This document shows positions 38,716 through 50,869 of a stretch of 64,000 nucleotides of DNA, in pieces (positions within the stretch are counted from its first letter, which is position 1; each line of letters opens with the position of its first letter). This DNA is from Torreya grandis (taxonomy: Eukaryota; Streptophyta; Pinopsida; Cupressales; Taxaceae): contig JARHVA010001922.1 of the NCBI GenBank assembly GCA_037957365.1, forward strand, positions 2,181,001 to 2,245,000, written 5' to 3'. Under the pieces are notes generated by a model. It saw only the letters and a list, made by a program, of their open reading frames with translations. It was not told the origin of the DNA and did no database searches. The translations under genes were made by a program, and so were the position numbers.

Positions 38716-39249
38716 TAACTATCTACTCATTCATGAAGGGAGGGACATTCCCTGATGAGGGATTGTGTAGGGGATCGATGGTCCATTATTGGTGTGGAAA
38801 ATCACTAGAATGATGCTCTCCCTCCCCATAACATTACTTATTTGGAGAATACACTTGAGATTGCCATAGATATTGGAGTTTAAATAAATCATGCTCCTTA
38901 GAGCCTTATATCTTGTACATTGTATTATATTTATTATTATTGAAACATTATAACTGATGAGATGTAAATATTTACTTATTATACCATGATAATAGTGGCT
39001 ACATGTTTGTATCATCCATAGATGGTAATTTCTAATTACTTTTTATATTCAGTTATGTTGTGTTTCATTTGATGATAGTGATTAGTGATGGATAAATGTA
39101 ATATGATTATTTTATAGTTAATATACTTAAGAGTGTTTTATCTAGATCATTAATTAGATTCTCATGATTAAATATAATGAAATAATACATTGATTATTAT
39201 TTTTTTAAATCATGTTATTCTAGGTAGATCCTAGTGGGGATGTTATATA
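38716..39249. other. Unexplained 0.53 kb between truncated C and resumed D LTR
   Basis: It does not match C's other LTR or the corresponding part of D's right LTR (44475-47100). It begins with a purine-rich block (about 38736-38750) followed by a run that could be an element end, then AT-rich sequence. The minus-strand 94-codon frame inside it resembles nothing I know. It may be a fragment inserted with, or filling, the deletion that removed C's LTR end. Confidence 0.35.
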
Positions 39250-41394
39250 TGATGTTCTAGGGTTAGTCCATGAAGTTAAACTCAGGGAATCAAGAGGAAA
39301 TCCCAAGAACCTAACATTTAGGGTCAAACTAACCTATTGGATTACAAACCATAAGCCTATGTATGATAGATATGTAGACACTTTGGGGAGTGGGAAATAA
39401 GGTAAACCATGAGAATGTGTGAGGAGAGGTTCACAAGCCTCATATAGGTGTTTGAATCCAAACTTGTTCATTCTAGTACCTTACACACTCAATGTTCCTC
39501 TCTCAACCCCATAATTACTTATTTTCTAGCCCAAGAGGTGTCATTCTCATGTGTGAAAATCAAGGAATAGATACATGGAGTCCTTAATTACTATGGTATG
39601 TTGAGGGAGGTTGTCTACTTGAAGTTCTTGGTATTAGTTTTGCATTCCATGCCTTTAGGGATATGAACACTTGTTAAGAGATTATGCATGTTTAAACCCT
39701 TCCTAAACCTTGGTAGGAACTTGATGGAGGAAAAATTGAGGTAAATTCATCTAAATGCATTATATTTTCTTAAAAGACACATAAAACACATTGTACACTT
39801 TGAGGAGGTTCTATTCATGTCACTATATTATATAGACACCTGTACGAATGCACCAATGACCCTATTGTTGTAATGTTTCATAATGAATTCAATGTGTAGA
39901 GTTAGATGAAAAATTATAGATATTTTATGAAGATTATGTGAGTTTTATTCCACCCTCTTAGTCTAAAAACTACACCCAATTCCCTGTATAAGTGATTTTA
40001 CATGCCTAGACTAGAGAAGTAGTCTAGAGGTGCTAGTGAAGGATGACCTAGTCACCTAGATGAACAAGAATTATAGGTGTACACTACCTAAAAGGAAAAA
40101 ATTCATGGTATGATATAATTTTTTGTCCTAAATCATTTTCACTAACCCAATCTCAAGGTTCTATGCAAGTTTCATGGCCATCCAAGTGACTAGTACCAAA
40201 TGACTAAGCCTAGTAGCCTAGTAGGTTTATTTGGTCAATTAAGGAAGAGGTCTTTTGGCATAGAGGACTACTAAGATGGTGAATGGAGAACCATAAATAA
40301 TATTATAAATACTTTATGGAGGGAATAATGCATATTATTATCCATTATAGATAATAAGGTAGTTTTTAAAGCCTTATTGACATGCTTAATGGAAGGGTGG
40401 GCTAGTTGAGGCTTTATTAAGGCCAAGATAAACCATATTTTACCACTATAACTACTAAGAAAAAAGTGGTTGACCAAGTTGGCATGATTATCCCCTCAAT
40501 AAAGTCAATCAAGATTGAATTATCTTCTACCAATCCATCTCTACACCACAACTCCATGAAGACCATCAACCAAACATGACAAATGCATTGAAGAGGGCTA
40601 GAAAGTGGTGTCTCATGCACTATATTTTTGATTTGAAACTAAAAATGGAGGTTTATTTTAAAATTTATGATCTTTAGTTCTATATTTCCCTCTCTCTCTC
40701 TCTCATCTTGTTTTATAAGTTGGTCTTAGAAGTCCATGGTGATTATCCTTTTGTTGGGTATGTGAAAGTGTTGCCCATTTGTATCTACAACCTTGAGATA
40801 ATAAAAGATTGATTTAGACTCCTTTATGATAGTATTATAGTTTATTTATGTTGGTTATATTTGAACAAGTGGTTTATTATTATCTCTTTGGAGGTCCTTG
40901 TCTTCACCTAGGTACTAGTGGATTGTCTTATGTAGGTTATATGGTGTGTGAAGGTGTTAGTGACTGTACTTGTAATGAAAATTGACTAATAGTGTCTTAA
41001 ACCAAGCTTATCATTCATCATCCTTAGGTCATAGTCATCTAGCATAATATCCATTTGAAACACTGATGTGCAGGATATTTTTGTAGAATGTGTTAGTAAT
41101 TAATCTTGTTCTATACATAAGTGTTATTAAAGATCAAGTAGAGGAGAAAAAACATATTGGTACATCACCTCCCATAGTTTAAGTTTGTTTCATGTCCTTT
41201 CTATCCCTTTTCATTAGAAATATAAGTAGGTTTAGGAATCGAGTCTAAATGATGCATTAGGGAAGCTATTCCCAAAACTAGAGATTCACCTCACCCAATA
41301 GGCTACCCACACCTAGAGGTGATTTCATTGTATTAGCTATATGAGGTAGGCTTGAAACCCTTTCAAATAAAGGGTAAAATATAGACTAATAATA
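39250..41394 (+). repeat. Left LTR of D, second part
   Basis: It is homologous to 47103-49279 from TGATGTTCYARGGTT to the LTR end. It contains a (CT)n run near 40690. The end AATAATA aligns base for base with GATAACA of the right LTR over the last 24 positions. The palindrome copy is GGTACATCACC at 41159-41169. Confidence 0.8.
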
Positions 41395-41398
41395 TTTT

Positions 41399-41418
41399 TT
41401 GACACACCCAATGGGACC
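41399..41418 (+). other. Primer-binding site of element D
   Basis: The plus strand reads TTGACACACCCAATGGGACC, four T after the LTR. It is the A/B/C site (TGGCATGCC...GTGGGAC) with G-to-A changes. This sets D's orientation as plus. Confidence 0.62.
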
Positions 41419-41628
41419 ATAATTTTAAGAGGTTACAACACTTACTCTCATCACTTGGTGACATCAAGGAGATCCAGACATTCTAGTGGCAGATTAACAT
41501 CCAAGTTTCATGCCAAAGATCATCACAAGATATTCATCTAAGGGTAAGAATAACTTATATTGATAGTTCAACTTTTTATTTTTTTGCCTCATTAGGTTTA
41601 ATGGATTAATATGAATTAAACTTCTAGT

Positions 41629-43751
41629 ATGTACCTTTTTATTAGCAATAGCATTACCCATACCAACCTTGTGATGAGCTATATCTATCCTATAATGATT
41701 CTTCTTATTCTCCACATGACTTCAACTATCCACATGATCAAAATTACTATAAGCCTTCTTGGTAGCCTTGATATTAGGAGTAATATCCCTCCTTACCTCC
41801 CCAAACACCCTTTTGAGCCATACTTAGTTCCTCTAATGAGTGGAATGAGATAAAAAAACATGAGTCAAATAATTGGTAGTGAGTTGTTAGCCTTGAAGAA
41901 GCACCAACATCAATGTAAATAGTAATATAAGCCTCTTACTACCTCATGTAAAACTTATTATACCACTCTTCCCATTCAAAATACAAATCAAGAACAGAGG
42001 AAGGTTGTAGAGGTTAAAATGAGGATATTCCCAAGCTTTCAAAGCTCCCCACCTTTTCCTCAATCTCAAATTATCCATAGATGTCAAGGTATGAAAAAAG
42101 AGGAAGAGGATATGAGTATCAAGCCTAAGAAGTTACCAATATTTTATAGTGACTCTTTACCCCCTAAACTCACTCAAAAATAGCCCACAAATCCTTATGT
42201 TCCTACTCCACTAGTTGGACATTCTTGCCCTTCCACCATCTCCCTATTTGAAGGACCTGTGGTTTGGAGAGTAAATGAGGAGCATATAAATGAAGAGAAG
42301 GATTTTTTAGGAAAGGGTAATTAATGCATGAAAACATTAAATCCTTCTTGGACCAAGTACTTAGGATACAAAATCCCTAATCTTTGTGCCATTCGGGTGA
42401 AACAACTAGACTTGCAAGAAGAGAGACTTAATGAAGTGGTATTTAATGTCAAGAAAAGTATAGTAGTAGCTACAAATGTGCCTTAGGAGGTTTCCAATGA
42501 AGATGTACAAGTGATGGTTATAATGAATATACAGTTAGATAGTCCTCAAAATGCTTTTAGTACCCAAGATAAGGTAAGCATCCTAGGTGGATCCCCTTAT
42601 TTCATTGCAAGCGATGATCAAAATGAAGAAATTAAGTTTCATAGACAATATTAAGGAAGAGGGGGATACTTAGAGAAACCATCATTTGATTGAATAATTC
42701 CATATGGTTTTAGACCTTATAGAGCTTCCATGTTTTATAGAGGAAGATATTGATAAACTTGTAAATTGTAAGCTTGAATAAGTCTAAGAAGAAACTGCAA
42801 TAGTGATTGAAATGGGAGTTCTTGATGAGAAAGAAAAGCTTGATAATGCTTGGAAAAAATTATATCACGTTTTCATGAAATATCTTGAATATATAGGTAT
42901 GATAACTTTGGAATAAGAAGAGTTTGATATATTTGATGAACTAGAAGATCAAAACAAGCCTAAAAACACTAGTAGGCAGATTGGGAATGCTCTTGATTAG
43001 TTTACAACATACTGTCATCCAATTAATGACATTAAAGAGATAAAGATGATTGATTTATAACTTGAAGGAGGACTTATTAAGCCTATAAGGAAGCTTGAGA
43101 ATGATTTTGTGAATGGCATTAAGGTTTAAGTCCCTCTAAGCAAACAAGTTGAAGTTTTCAATGATTTTGGCATGTTCACAATGAGCAAGCAATTGCACTT
43201 CAAGAATCTAACTTAAAAATATGTCATGACTACATAGAAGGTTTGGGAACCCTTGAAAACCCTATAAATCTTTAGGAGAAAAAGGAAGATGCTTGTATAA
43301 TTAGTCTTGTTATTATTGATCAAAGAGAAGAGTCAAAAGATGATTGGAAATAATAAATTGAGTCACTTTAAGAGGTTGAATCTCTTTACAAAGACACACT
43401 CCATATTGAAGAGAATAAACATGAATATATTGGTCAAGACACACTCATTGAGGATAATGATTTAACCTAGGTTGAGAATGCAAAGCTCCTTGAAGAGCTT
43501 GAAAAATTTGTATTGAATGATAAGGAAATGAAGTAGATAGAGATACGATAGAGGTTCAAGAAGCATGATTAGATGGAGCATCATTACATGAGGTTATAAT
43601 AGATAAATAATATGAGGAGGGTATTAAAGTAAAAAAATAATATACCTTTATAAGAGATTGGTTTGTAGCTGGTACCTCACTTGAGAGCATGCCAAGAGGA
43701 GTGGCGTTCAAGGAAAATAATAAGACAAAAAGACCTAGGTTCAAGAGGTAA
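41629..43751 (+). pseudogene. Single internal ORF of element D, unknown protein
   Basis: A plus-strand protein of roughly 700 residues fills the core of D. It begins with a Tyr/Pro-rich part (YSPHDFNYPHDQNYYKPSW in one frame), then a frame change into PPYLPKHPFEPYL, a Lys/Gln-rich middle and a Pro/Ser segment near 42150-42250. From 42390 a long acidic part follows, with LEYIGMITLE and EEFDIFDELEDQNKPK. It ends with a basic tail, KRPRFKR, and a TAA at 43749-43751 that looks like the true stop. In-frame interruptions are mostly TAA/TAG. It parallels the ORF of element A in order and composition. The function is unknown; a Gag-like structural role is a guess. Confidence 0.58.
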
Positions 43752-44039
43752 CTTGCCTCATGACATTATTCATATCATGGAGTAAAGGATCCAGGAACTT
43801 CCCCTTTGACCTAGGAGGAGGAAGTCATATTAAATTTAGTTATTTGTAGTAGGTTGACCTTGTCTTGTTTATAATAGGTGTTTGTCAACACAAGTGTGTT
43901 GTGTTTACTTCCTACTTTGTTTGGTTTCTTATCCTTATGTGAGTGTGATTTTGTTTGGTCATCTCAGGGCATGATAGCAATGTGTGGATCCCTTTCCCAA
44001 AGGATGAGATAGTTGGTTGTCTTGACCAACAAGTAGGTC

Positions 44040-44061
44040 AAACCATATGAGTCATAAAGAA
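44040..44061 (+). other. Pre-LTR motif of element D
   Basis: The sequence CATATGAGTCATAAAGAA directly precedes the LTR start TGTTGATAATT. It aligns with CCTATGAGTCACCAATT in A and CCAGTTGAGTCACCAAATA in C. GAGTCA is kept but the CCA is lost. No polypurine tract is present. Confidence 0.5.
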
Positions 44062-47000
44062 TGTTGATAATTTGGCATCCTAGGCCAAATATAAACACCT
44101 ATAGTTTGAAATATTTTCATGAGACTCCCTTCAATCTTGCATGAAGATCCATAATTATTATCGTGATCTTCAAATGGTCAACTAAGCCTTTTAGCATTGT
44201 TTAAGGTTTCATTATCTGCACTAAGGGTTATTTGAGAAACCATTATGTGATAACATGTTTTGAGTCATTGGATGATGTTTTATGTTGTCATGAATTATAA
44301 TTGGGTGAGTGGAATGGTCTCAAGTGTCCTTTGGAGCATAAAAGTGGCCTATATCATGTATGATAAAGTTAAGAAATAGAAATTAAGGTATTTGGAAAAG
44401 TTAAGGTTTCTTGTTCTTATTATATTTCTACTTGTTTTATCAATTTATTAAGGACTTAGTTAAAAATATGTATAAGGTGTCCAATTAATGTTTGAGTCTT
44501 GACATGAGGTCTAATGATGTATCCAAGGTTGTCTTCTATAGTCTATTCTATCAAGCATGTATCAAGCTCCAATTAGCCCTCCAAGTCATAAAATGCCCTT
44601 TCAAACATGCCATATGGTTTAAAATTCATATTATAATCCTTTGAAGAAGGTGTCACATTTAAATTAGGAATTTTAAAAGGTCTCATAACCATTACAAGTC
44701 ATAACAAAGTGGTCTTATATGTAAAAAAATGTCTTTTTAAGGGTCAAATATCATTTATTCATAATAAAAGGTCCCCACATTCTCAAAAAATGACCGTTTA
44801 GTGTCCCTATATATATAAACTTTGATTCAAAAGTGTTTTTGATTTTTTATTTCCCTCCTCTTATCCTCCAATGGTTTCTCAAGACCTAAAATGTGAAAAA
44901 TGTAGAAAAATAAGGTTTTATAGGGGTTTCCAAGGCTTGTACAGACTTTTATGGTCAGTGCAGAGTCAAAGGAGGTAATAAATATAATGTGGGATCACTT
45001 TAAGGCATAATAGAAAATAATCCATTCTAAAATGTGTAGAAAAAGGTAGAATTGGCATCAATATCTCCATTGAGCCCTTGGCAAGCTCATAAGGGCTAGT
45101 TTGAGTTATATGGTATGGTTTATACAATGGTAGTTCAATCCCAAGATCTTAGATAGATGTGGAGTCCATAATTGGATTGTAATTAGTGGGATTGGTATAT
45201 AGATAAAATACTTGGGCTTTATGAACAATCACTAAGATCCCCAAGTGGTCTTAAACCCTTGTAAAACCCTAGTGGCTCAATTTTGGGTAATCCTTATTGT
45301 AGAATTGAACTTGTTGAAGCATGAGAGTATTTGAAAAGGACCCTTAGAGGTATTCAAATAATTTTTTATCTTTCATCCACTAATAGGGGAACGTGTGATA
45401 GTGAGGAATAGGAAAATAAATCCACATGGTAGTTGGTAGGTTGAGAGTCATGTATTGTTACCTCTATGTTTTAAAGATTATTCAAGGTTAATGAATCCAA
45501 TGGTTATGAGTGTTATTATCACATTATTATCCATCAAAGTCTCCCCAAACCACCTAGTTATTTATTACATAGTATTCTAAGCAACACTCATGCCCCAAGC
45601 CAATTGAACTATGTAAAGACTACTTACTTAAAGGAGGTTGAGATGGTCTTACATTGCACTATCAAATGGAAAGTGAAATTTATGGTATCATAAGGTGTAA
45701 AGAACCAATGGATATAAATTAAAAATATATATAGACCCAAATTACAATATAAGAATGATTGAAACCATGATAATGCAAACTTACAAGTCTGCAGGCATAT
45801 AGGTCTACATGTGGTGTGTTAAAATATGCATTAAGGTGAGTGATTTTGAAGGTTTAAAGGTAATGTTCAGGACAGGGTTCAATTTACATAAGATATGGTT
45901 GAATGTATTACACTATTTCCCTATCTCATCCAAATATCTTCAAGATGGCTGACCACTCCATACATATTCCTTCAATGGTATTCATGTTCCATGATTCAAG
46001 GTTGTGTTTTGATGATTGCTTATAAATGGAACTAAGAGGTATTGAACTTTATGTTTCAAGATTGTATGAGGGTTTTATCCTCATTATAAAGGTTATGGTT
46101 GAGTTTTATCCATCTCTTATCATCCCATTTAAATTTTTGTAACCTAACTAAAGATTTCATACTAGTCTTCCATGGCATTCATATTCCATGCTTGATGAAT
46201 GAGTTTTGAAGGTTACTTGCAAGATGGTTTTAAAAGGTCCTCTTCTTGTATCATCAAATGTTGGATGAGTGTCTTGACCTCATAAAAAAATATTTAAATA
46301 AGTTTAAAGATATGAATGAAATAGATATGGACACTAGAATAGTCAAAGAGACTCAAATGCCTACTTATAGGCTAGTGTCAAGAATGTGGATTATGGAGGG
46401 TATGAATGTGCATGGTAAATAAGTTATGAGAAAATTTTAGGAGAATGTATAGGATTATGAGGTATAATAATATGTCATTAATAGTTACACCATTGGATAG
46501 ATAATCTCAAAGAAGCATAACCAACCCCAAGACCTAACTCAACCACTTACAGGTTTATGTTCAATTTGGAGAAAGCATGCATATGTTCATTATTAAAGAT
46601 TAGGTCTATATGGTTGGTAATATATGTGCTAAAGTAACAAGAGATTTTTTTTTCCTAACACTTGACAAAGAATAGAAAGTAAGGTACACACTTACATCAT
46701 AGGTAGACCTAAGCTAGCACCTATAGTTCTATAATGAAAGAATGGAGAAAAGAGTTATATGTGAAGTAAATAAGGGTATCAAAGGTCTACAAACACTTTG
46801 AAGATATAGGATATCATTTTTGAATCATTTATAAAACATAAAATGCCAATAAAATGGATGATGTTCATACTTTTTACAGATAGACCAATTAGGCTCCTAC
46901 AGAGAGGGCCTTGGAGAAGAGTGGAGAGAGTGACTTGAATCATGCATGGATGAAAGGTGAAGGAGTAAGTAATAGGTCCCTTTACTTGTCTACCAAGGGT

Positions 47001-49006
47001 TTGTGGTATAAAAAAGTAGTCATAGGCCTAAGCATAAAATTAGAAGATAAATTGAATCATTAAGAGTATTTTGAGGATTGAAGGATATAGGGAAGTGAGT
47101 GATGATGTTCCAAGGTTGGTTGATGAAGTTGAAATTAGGGAATCAAGAGGAAATACTAAGAACCTGACATTTAAGGTCAAACTAACCTATTATATTATAA
47201 ACCCTAAGCCTATGTATGATATATATGTAGAAACTTTGGAGATTTATAGAACAATATAAACCATGAGATTGTGTGAGTATAGGTTCACAAGCCTCATATA
47301 GGTGTTTGAATCCAAACTTATGCATTCTAGCACATTGCACACTCAATTTCCTCTTTCAACCCCATTGCCTATTTTTTATCCCAATAGGTGTCTTCCTCAT
47401 GTGTGAATGTCAAGGAGTAGATAAATTTATTCCTTATCTACTTTTGGATATTTATGGAAGTTTTCTACTTTAATTTATTGGTATTAGTTTTGCAATCTAG
47501 GCCCTTAGGGCTATGAATAATCATTAAGAGACTATGCATGTTTAAACCCTTCCTAAACCCTAGTAGGAACCCAATGGAGGAAAAATTGAGGGAAATTAAT
47601 AAAAACTCATTATAATAGCTTGGAAAACACTTAAAACACATTTTAAACTCTAAAGAGGTTATATTGACGTCACTGGATTATACAGACACTTGTATAGATG
47701 CACTAAGTACCTTGTTTTTACAAAGTTTCATGGAAAATTCAATGTGCAAAGCTAGATGAATAATTGTATATCATTTATGAAGATTATGTGAAGTGGTTAC
47801 ACCATCTCGGGCCACAAAATACACCCAATTCCCCCTATAAGTGCTTTTGTAGGCCTAGACTAGAAAGGCAGTCTAGAGGTGCTAGTGAAGGATGACCTAG
47901 TCACCTAGATGAACAATAATTACATGTGTACACTAGATGAAAGGCATAATTCATGGTATGATATGATTTTTTTGTCCTAAATCATGATCAGTAACTAATT
48001 ATCATGGTTCTAATCAAGTTTCATGTCCATCCAAGTGACTAATACTGATTGACTAGGCCTAGTTACCTAGTAGGTCTATTTGGTCAATTAAGGAAGATGT
48101 CTTTTGGCATATAGGGATGCTAAAAGGGTGAATAAAGAACCATAAATTATATTTTAACTAATTCATGGAAGTGATCATGCACATTTCATGTCCATTATAG
48201 ATAACATGGTAATTTTTATATCCTTATTGACATGCATAATATAAGGGTGGGCTAGTTGAGGCTTCATTAAGGCTAAAATAGACCATCTTTTACTACTATA
48301 ACTACCAAGAAAAGAAGTGGTTGACAAAGTTTGTTTGTTCATCCCATGAATGAAGTTAACCAAGAATAAATTATATTCCATCACTCCATCTCTATGCCAC
48401 AACTCTATGAAGACTATCAACCAAGCATGGCAAAGCATTAAAAAAGAGTAGAAGGTGGTGTCTCATGCACTGCCTTTTTTATTTAAAACTAAAAATAAAG
48501 GTGTATTACAACATTGACGAGATTTATTTCTATCTTTCCCTCTCTCTTTAATCTTTTTCTATAATTTTGGCTTAATAATCCATGGTGATTATTCCTCTGC
48601 TACGTATGTGAAAGTGCTACCCATTTATATATGCAACCTTGAGATAATAAAAGACTAATTCAACCTCCTTTATGCTAGTATTATAGTGTGTTGATGATGG
48701 TTATATTTTCACAATTGGGTGATTATTCTCCCTTTATAGGTCCTTATCTTCACCTAGGTACTTGTAGATTGTCTTCTACAGGTTACATGGTGTGTGAAGG
48801 TGTTAGTGATTGTAATTATAGTGAAAATTGTGATAGTGTCTTGAATCAGGCCTCTCATTCATCATCCTTAGGTCATAGTCATCTATCATAACCTCCATGT
48901 GAAATACTAATGTGTAGGAGTTTTTTTGAGAGAGTATGTATTATAAATTAGTCTTGTTCTATCCATAAGTGTTGTTAAGGATCAAGTAGAGGAGACAAAA
49001 CATATT

Positions 49007-49017
49007 GGTGCATCACC
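49007..49017 (+). promoter_or_regulatory. Conserved LTR palindrome GGTGCATCACC
   Basis: GGTG and CACC form a perfect four-base stem around CAT. The same element, usually preceded by TT, occurs at a similar distance from the LTR end in all four Tat-type families: 1588-1598 (B), 13475-13488 and 5868-5881 (A, expanded/decayed), 27372-27382 and 38533-38543 (C), 41159-41169 (D). In B's right LTR it is degraded (about 25543-25552). A role in RNA dimerisation, packaging or 3'-end formation is possible but not shown. Confidence 0.5.
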
Positions 49018-49077
49018 TCCTATAGCTTAAGTTTGTTTCATTTACCTTTTATCCATTTTCATTGGAAAGACAAGTAG

Positions 49078-49177
49078 GTCTAGATTATGCATCAAGGGAG
49101 ATATCCCCAAAGCTAGAGATGAGTTGAGTCTAGATTATGCATCAAGGGAGATATTCCCAAAACTAGAGATTCAACTC
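49078..49177 (+). repeat. 50-base tandem duplication in D's right LTR
   Basis: GTCTAGATTATGCATCAAGG and the following 30 bases occur twice in a row (49078-49127 and 49128-49177) with a few differences. The left LTR has a single copy near 41240-41290, so the duplication arose after insertion of D. Confidence 0.85.
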
Positions 49178-49364
49178 ACCCAATAGGCTACCCATTTTTA
49201 GAGGTAATTCCATTGTATCAACTGGATGAGGTAGGATTGAAACCCCTTCACATCAAGGGTGTAATCCAAATTGATAACACCTATTTTCATAAACAAACAT
49301 ATTTTTAAATATTAGACCACCTAAGGTTGGCCTAGACCTCTTTTAACATCTGCACAATCACTAA

Positions 49365-49368
<4 letters not shown>

Positions 49369-49433
<65 letters not shown>
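49369..49433. repeat. (AT)n microsatellite
   Basis: An uninterrupted AT dinucleotide run of about 65 bases just outside element D. It is the only clean long microsatellite in the window, so it is young compared with its surroundings. Confidence 0.97.
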
Positions 49434-49437
<4 letters not shown>

Positions 49438-50869
49438 ACATATATAAACTTAGAAAAAGTTATACATAATCAAGGTTATCAATCTTTATACTACCTTACT
49501 TTTGCATACTATAATCTAGAACATTTCTAAGCTTAGATTAATTAGATTTCCAATCTCAAGCACATTCAAAGCACTCAAGTATATAATCATACTAGCTTCA
49601 CTTTCACTTACACTAGAACTTAGGTGGGGATAAATACATTGGGCTTGATCCCTCTTCAAATTATTAGTATGTAGGAAACTCTCATAACATAGGGTGTTAA
49701 GGATGTCCAACTTACTCCACTGACAAAAACACTTTACTACTTATATTAACTAGATGACCTAAAAACATGGAGCATTAGGGTTTACTCATAAAATCAATTA
49801 AAATAGGTCATTTATAGGGTTTTATAACTCATGCACATAGGAACAATCTTGATATACCTAGACACAAGTACACCTAAAAGCTTGGAATATACCTACACAT
49901 AGGGTATTACTGCCAAAATAGGGACACTAACACCACATAACACTACTATCTAATTAGGTGCTATTATTTAGGATGGGTTTTGACACCTAGATATTATTTA
50001 TGACATTTATACCAGCCTAGACCTCAATTTTTAGCCTCTAGATCATCTATATCAGTCATTTTGTAACTATATTCTCATTTATATTATTTATTTCTATTTT
50101 TGGAAAGGTCAAATTTAGTCAATTCTATAGTAGATCAGTGGCTATATTTATTGCATATTTATACCTTGATTTACTATACTAATCTCCTTCACAACATAGG
50201 ATTTACATACATCTATGTCCTAAAAGGTTAAAACATAAGTAAATTTAATAAAACAAAGTATATACTGTGTACAGAACCAGTACCAAAAAACATTCGAGAA
50301 AAACCATCATATGATCACTATATTAATTTGTATATTTTAGAACTCTTTTCCCTTACAATTGATCACTCTATATATAAATTACAAAGCTTTGGAACTTTAA
50401 ATTATATCTTTTTAGTTATATCTCAAAGGAATCTTTTCACATTCTATAGTATTTTGGAATACACACAAAATGATATACATTATATAATCTATTATACATC
50501 ACCGACTTGTCATGCATCTACACTATATGATTTTATAATATAATTCTACTACCAACACTTTCCTGTACTTAAACAATTGTCTCATCTCGAATCAAAGTCA
50601 TAGTAATGAGCCAAAAGCTGAAAGTAGTGGAGTTGCCTATTTTGAGGGGCTGATCTAAAAACATCACTTACTATAATTTCTCAAGGTGTTGTTTATTGGT
50701 TTTCACCTCTTTCTCACTACTTAGCCACCCTTGTGGTTTTTCAACAAAGTAATGCACTAATCTACCACGTTTATGAATTTTCAATAGATTTGGATAACCA
50801 TGAGGCTACCCTTTATGATTTTTAACCATCCTGGCCTAGATCCTAATGATTAAGGTCTTCCCTATTTTA
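49434..50869. other. AT-rich stretch without recognisable feature
   Basis: I see no coding region. The part near 49910-49974 resembles 26685-26749. Element G's 3' LTR should lie in or near this stretch, but I could not find its boundary. Confidence 0.4.

Larger units (their letters stand above)
44062..49279 (+). repeat. Right (3') LTR of element D
   Basis: About 5.2 kb, beginning TGTTGATAATT and ending GATAACA. The first 0.4 kb matches 26758-27164 and the last 2.2 kb matches 39250-41394. The middle (about 44475-47100) has no partner in the left LTR. The end region aligns with the LTR ends of A and C, with the shared R/U5-like block. Confidence 0.75.
26753..49284 (+). mobile_element. Element D: pol-less large retrotransposon (LARD-like), plus strand
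   Basis: D spans an LTR beginning TGTAGACAATT at 26758 and an LTR ending GATAACA at 49279. The flanks CCTCT (26753-26757) and CCTAT (49280-49284) are a 4/5 target duplication. The left LTR is split by element C and partly deleted; the right LTR is about 5.2 kb. The internal part (41395-44061) holds a PBS, one ORF and the conserved pre-LTR motif, and no pol. It is the same design as element A in the opposite orientation. Confidence 0.72.

Noticed and set aside
38731..39015. 94-codon minus-strand frame in the unexplained filler
   Set aside because: Low-complexity Ile/Asn-rich peptide, no support from neighbours or a second copy.
48175..48438. Minus-strand 87-codon frame in D's right LTR with a similar peptide at 40271-40620 in the left LTR
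   Set aside because: The two LTRs are homologous anyway, the left copy needs a frame change, and the peptide resembles nothing I know.
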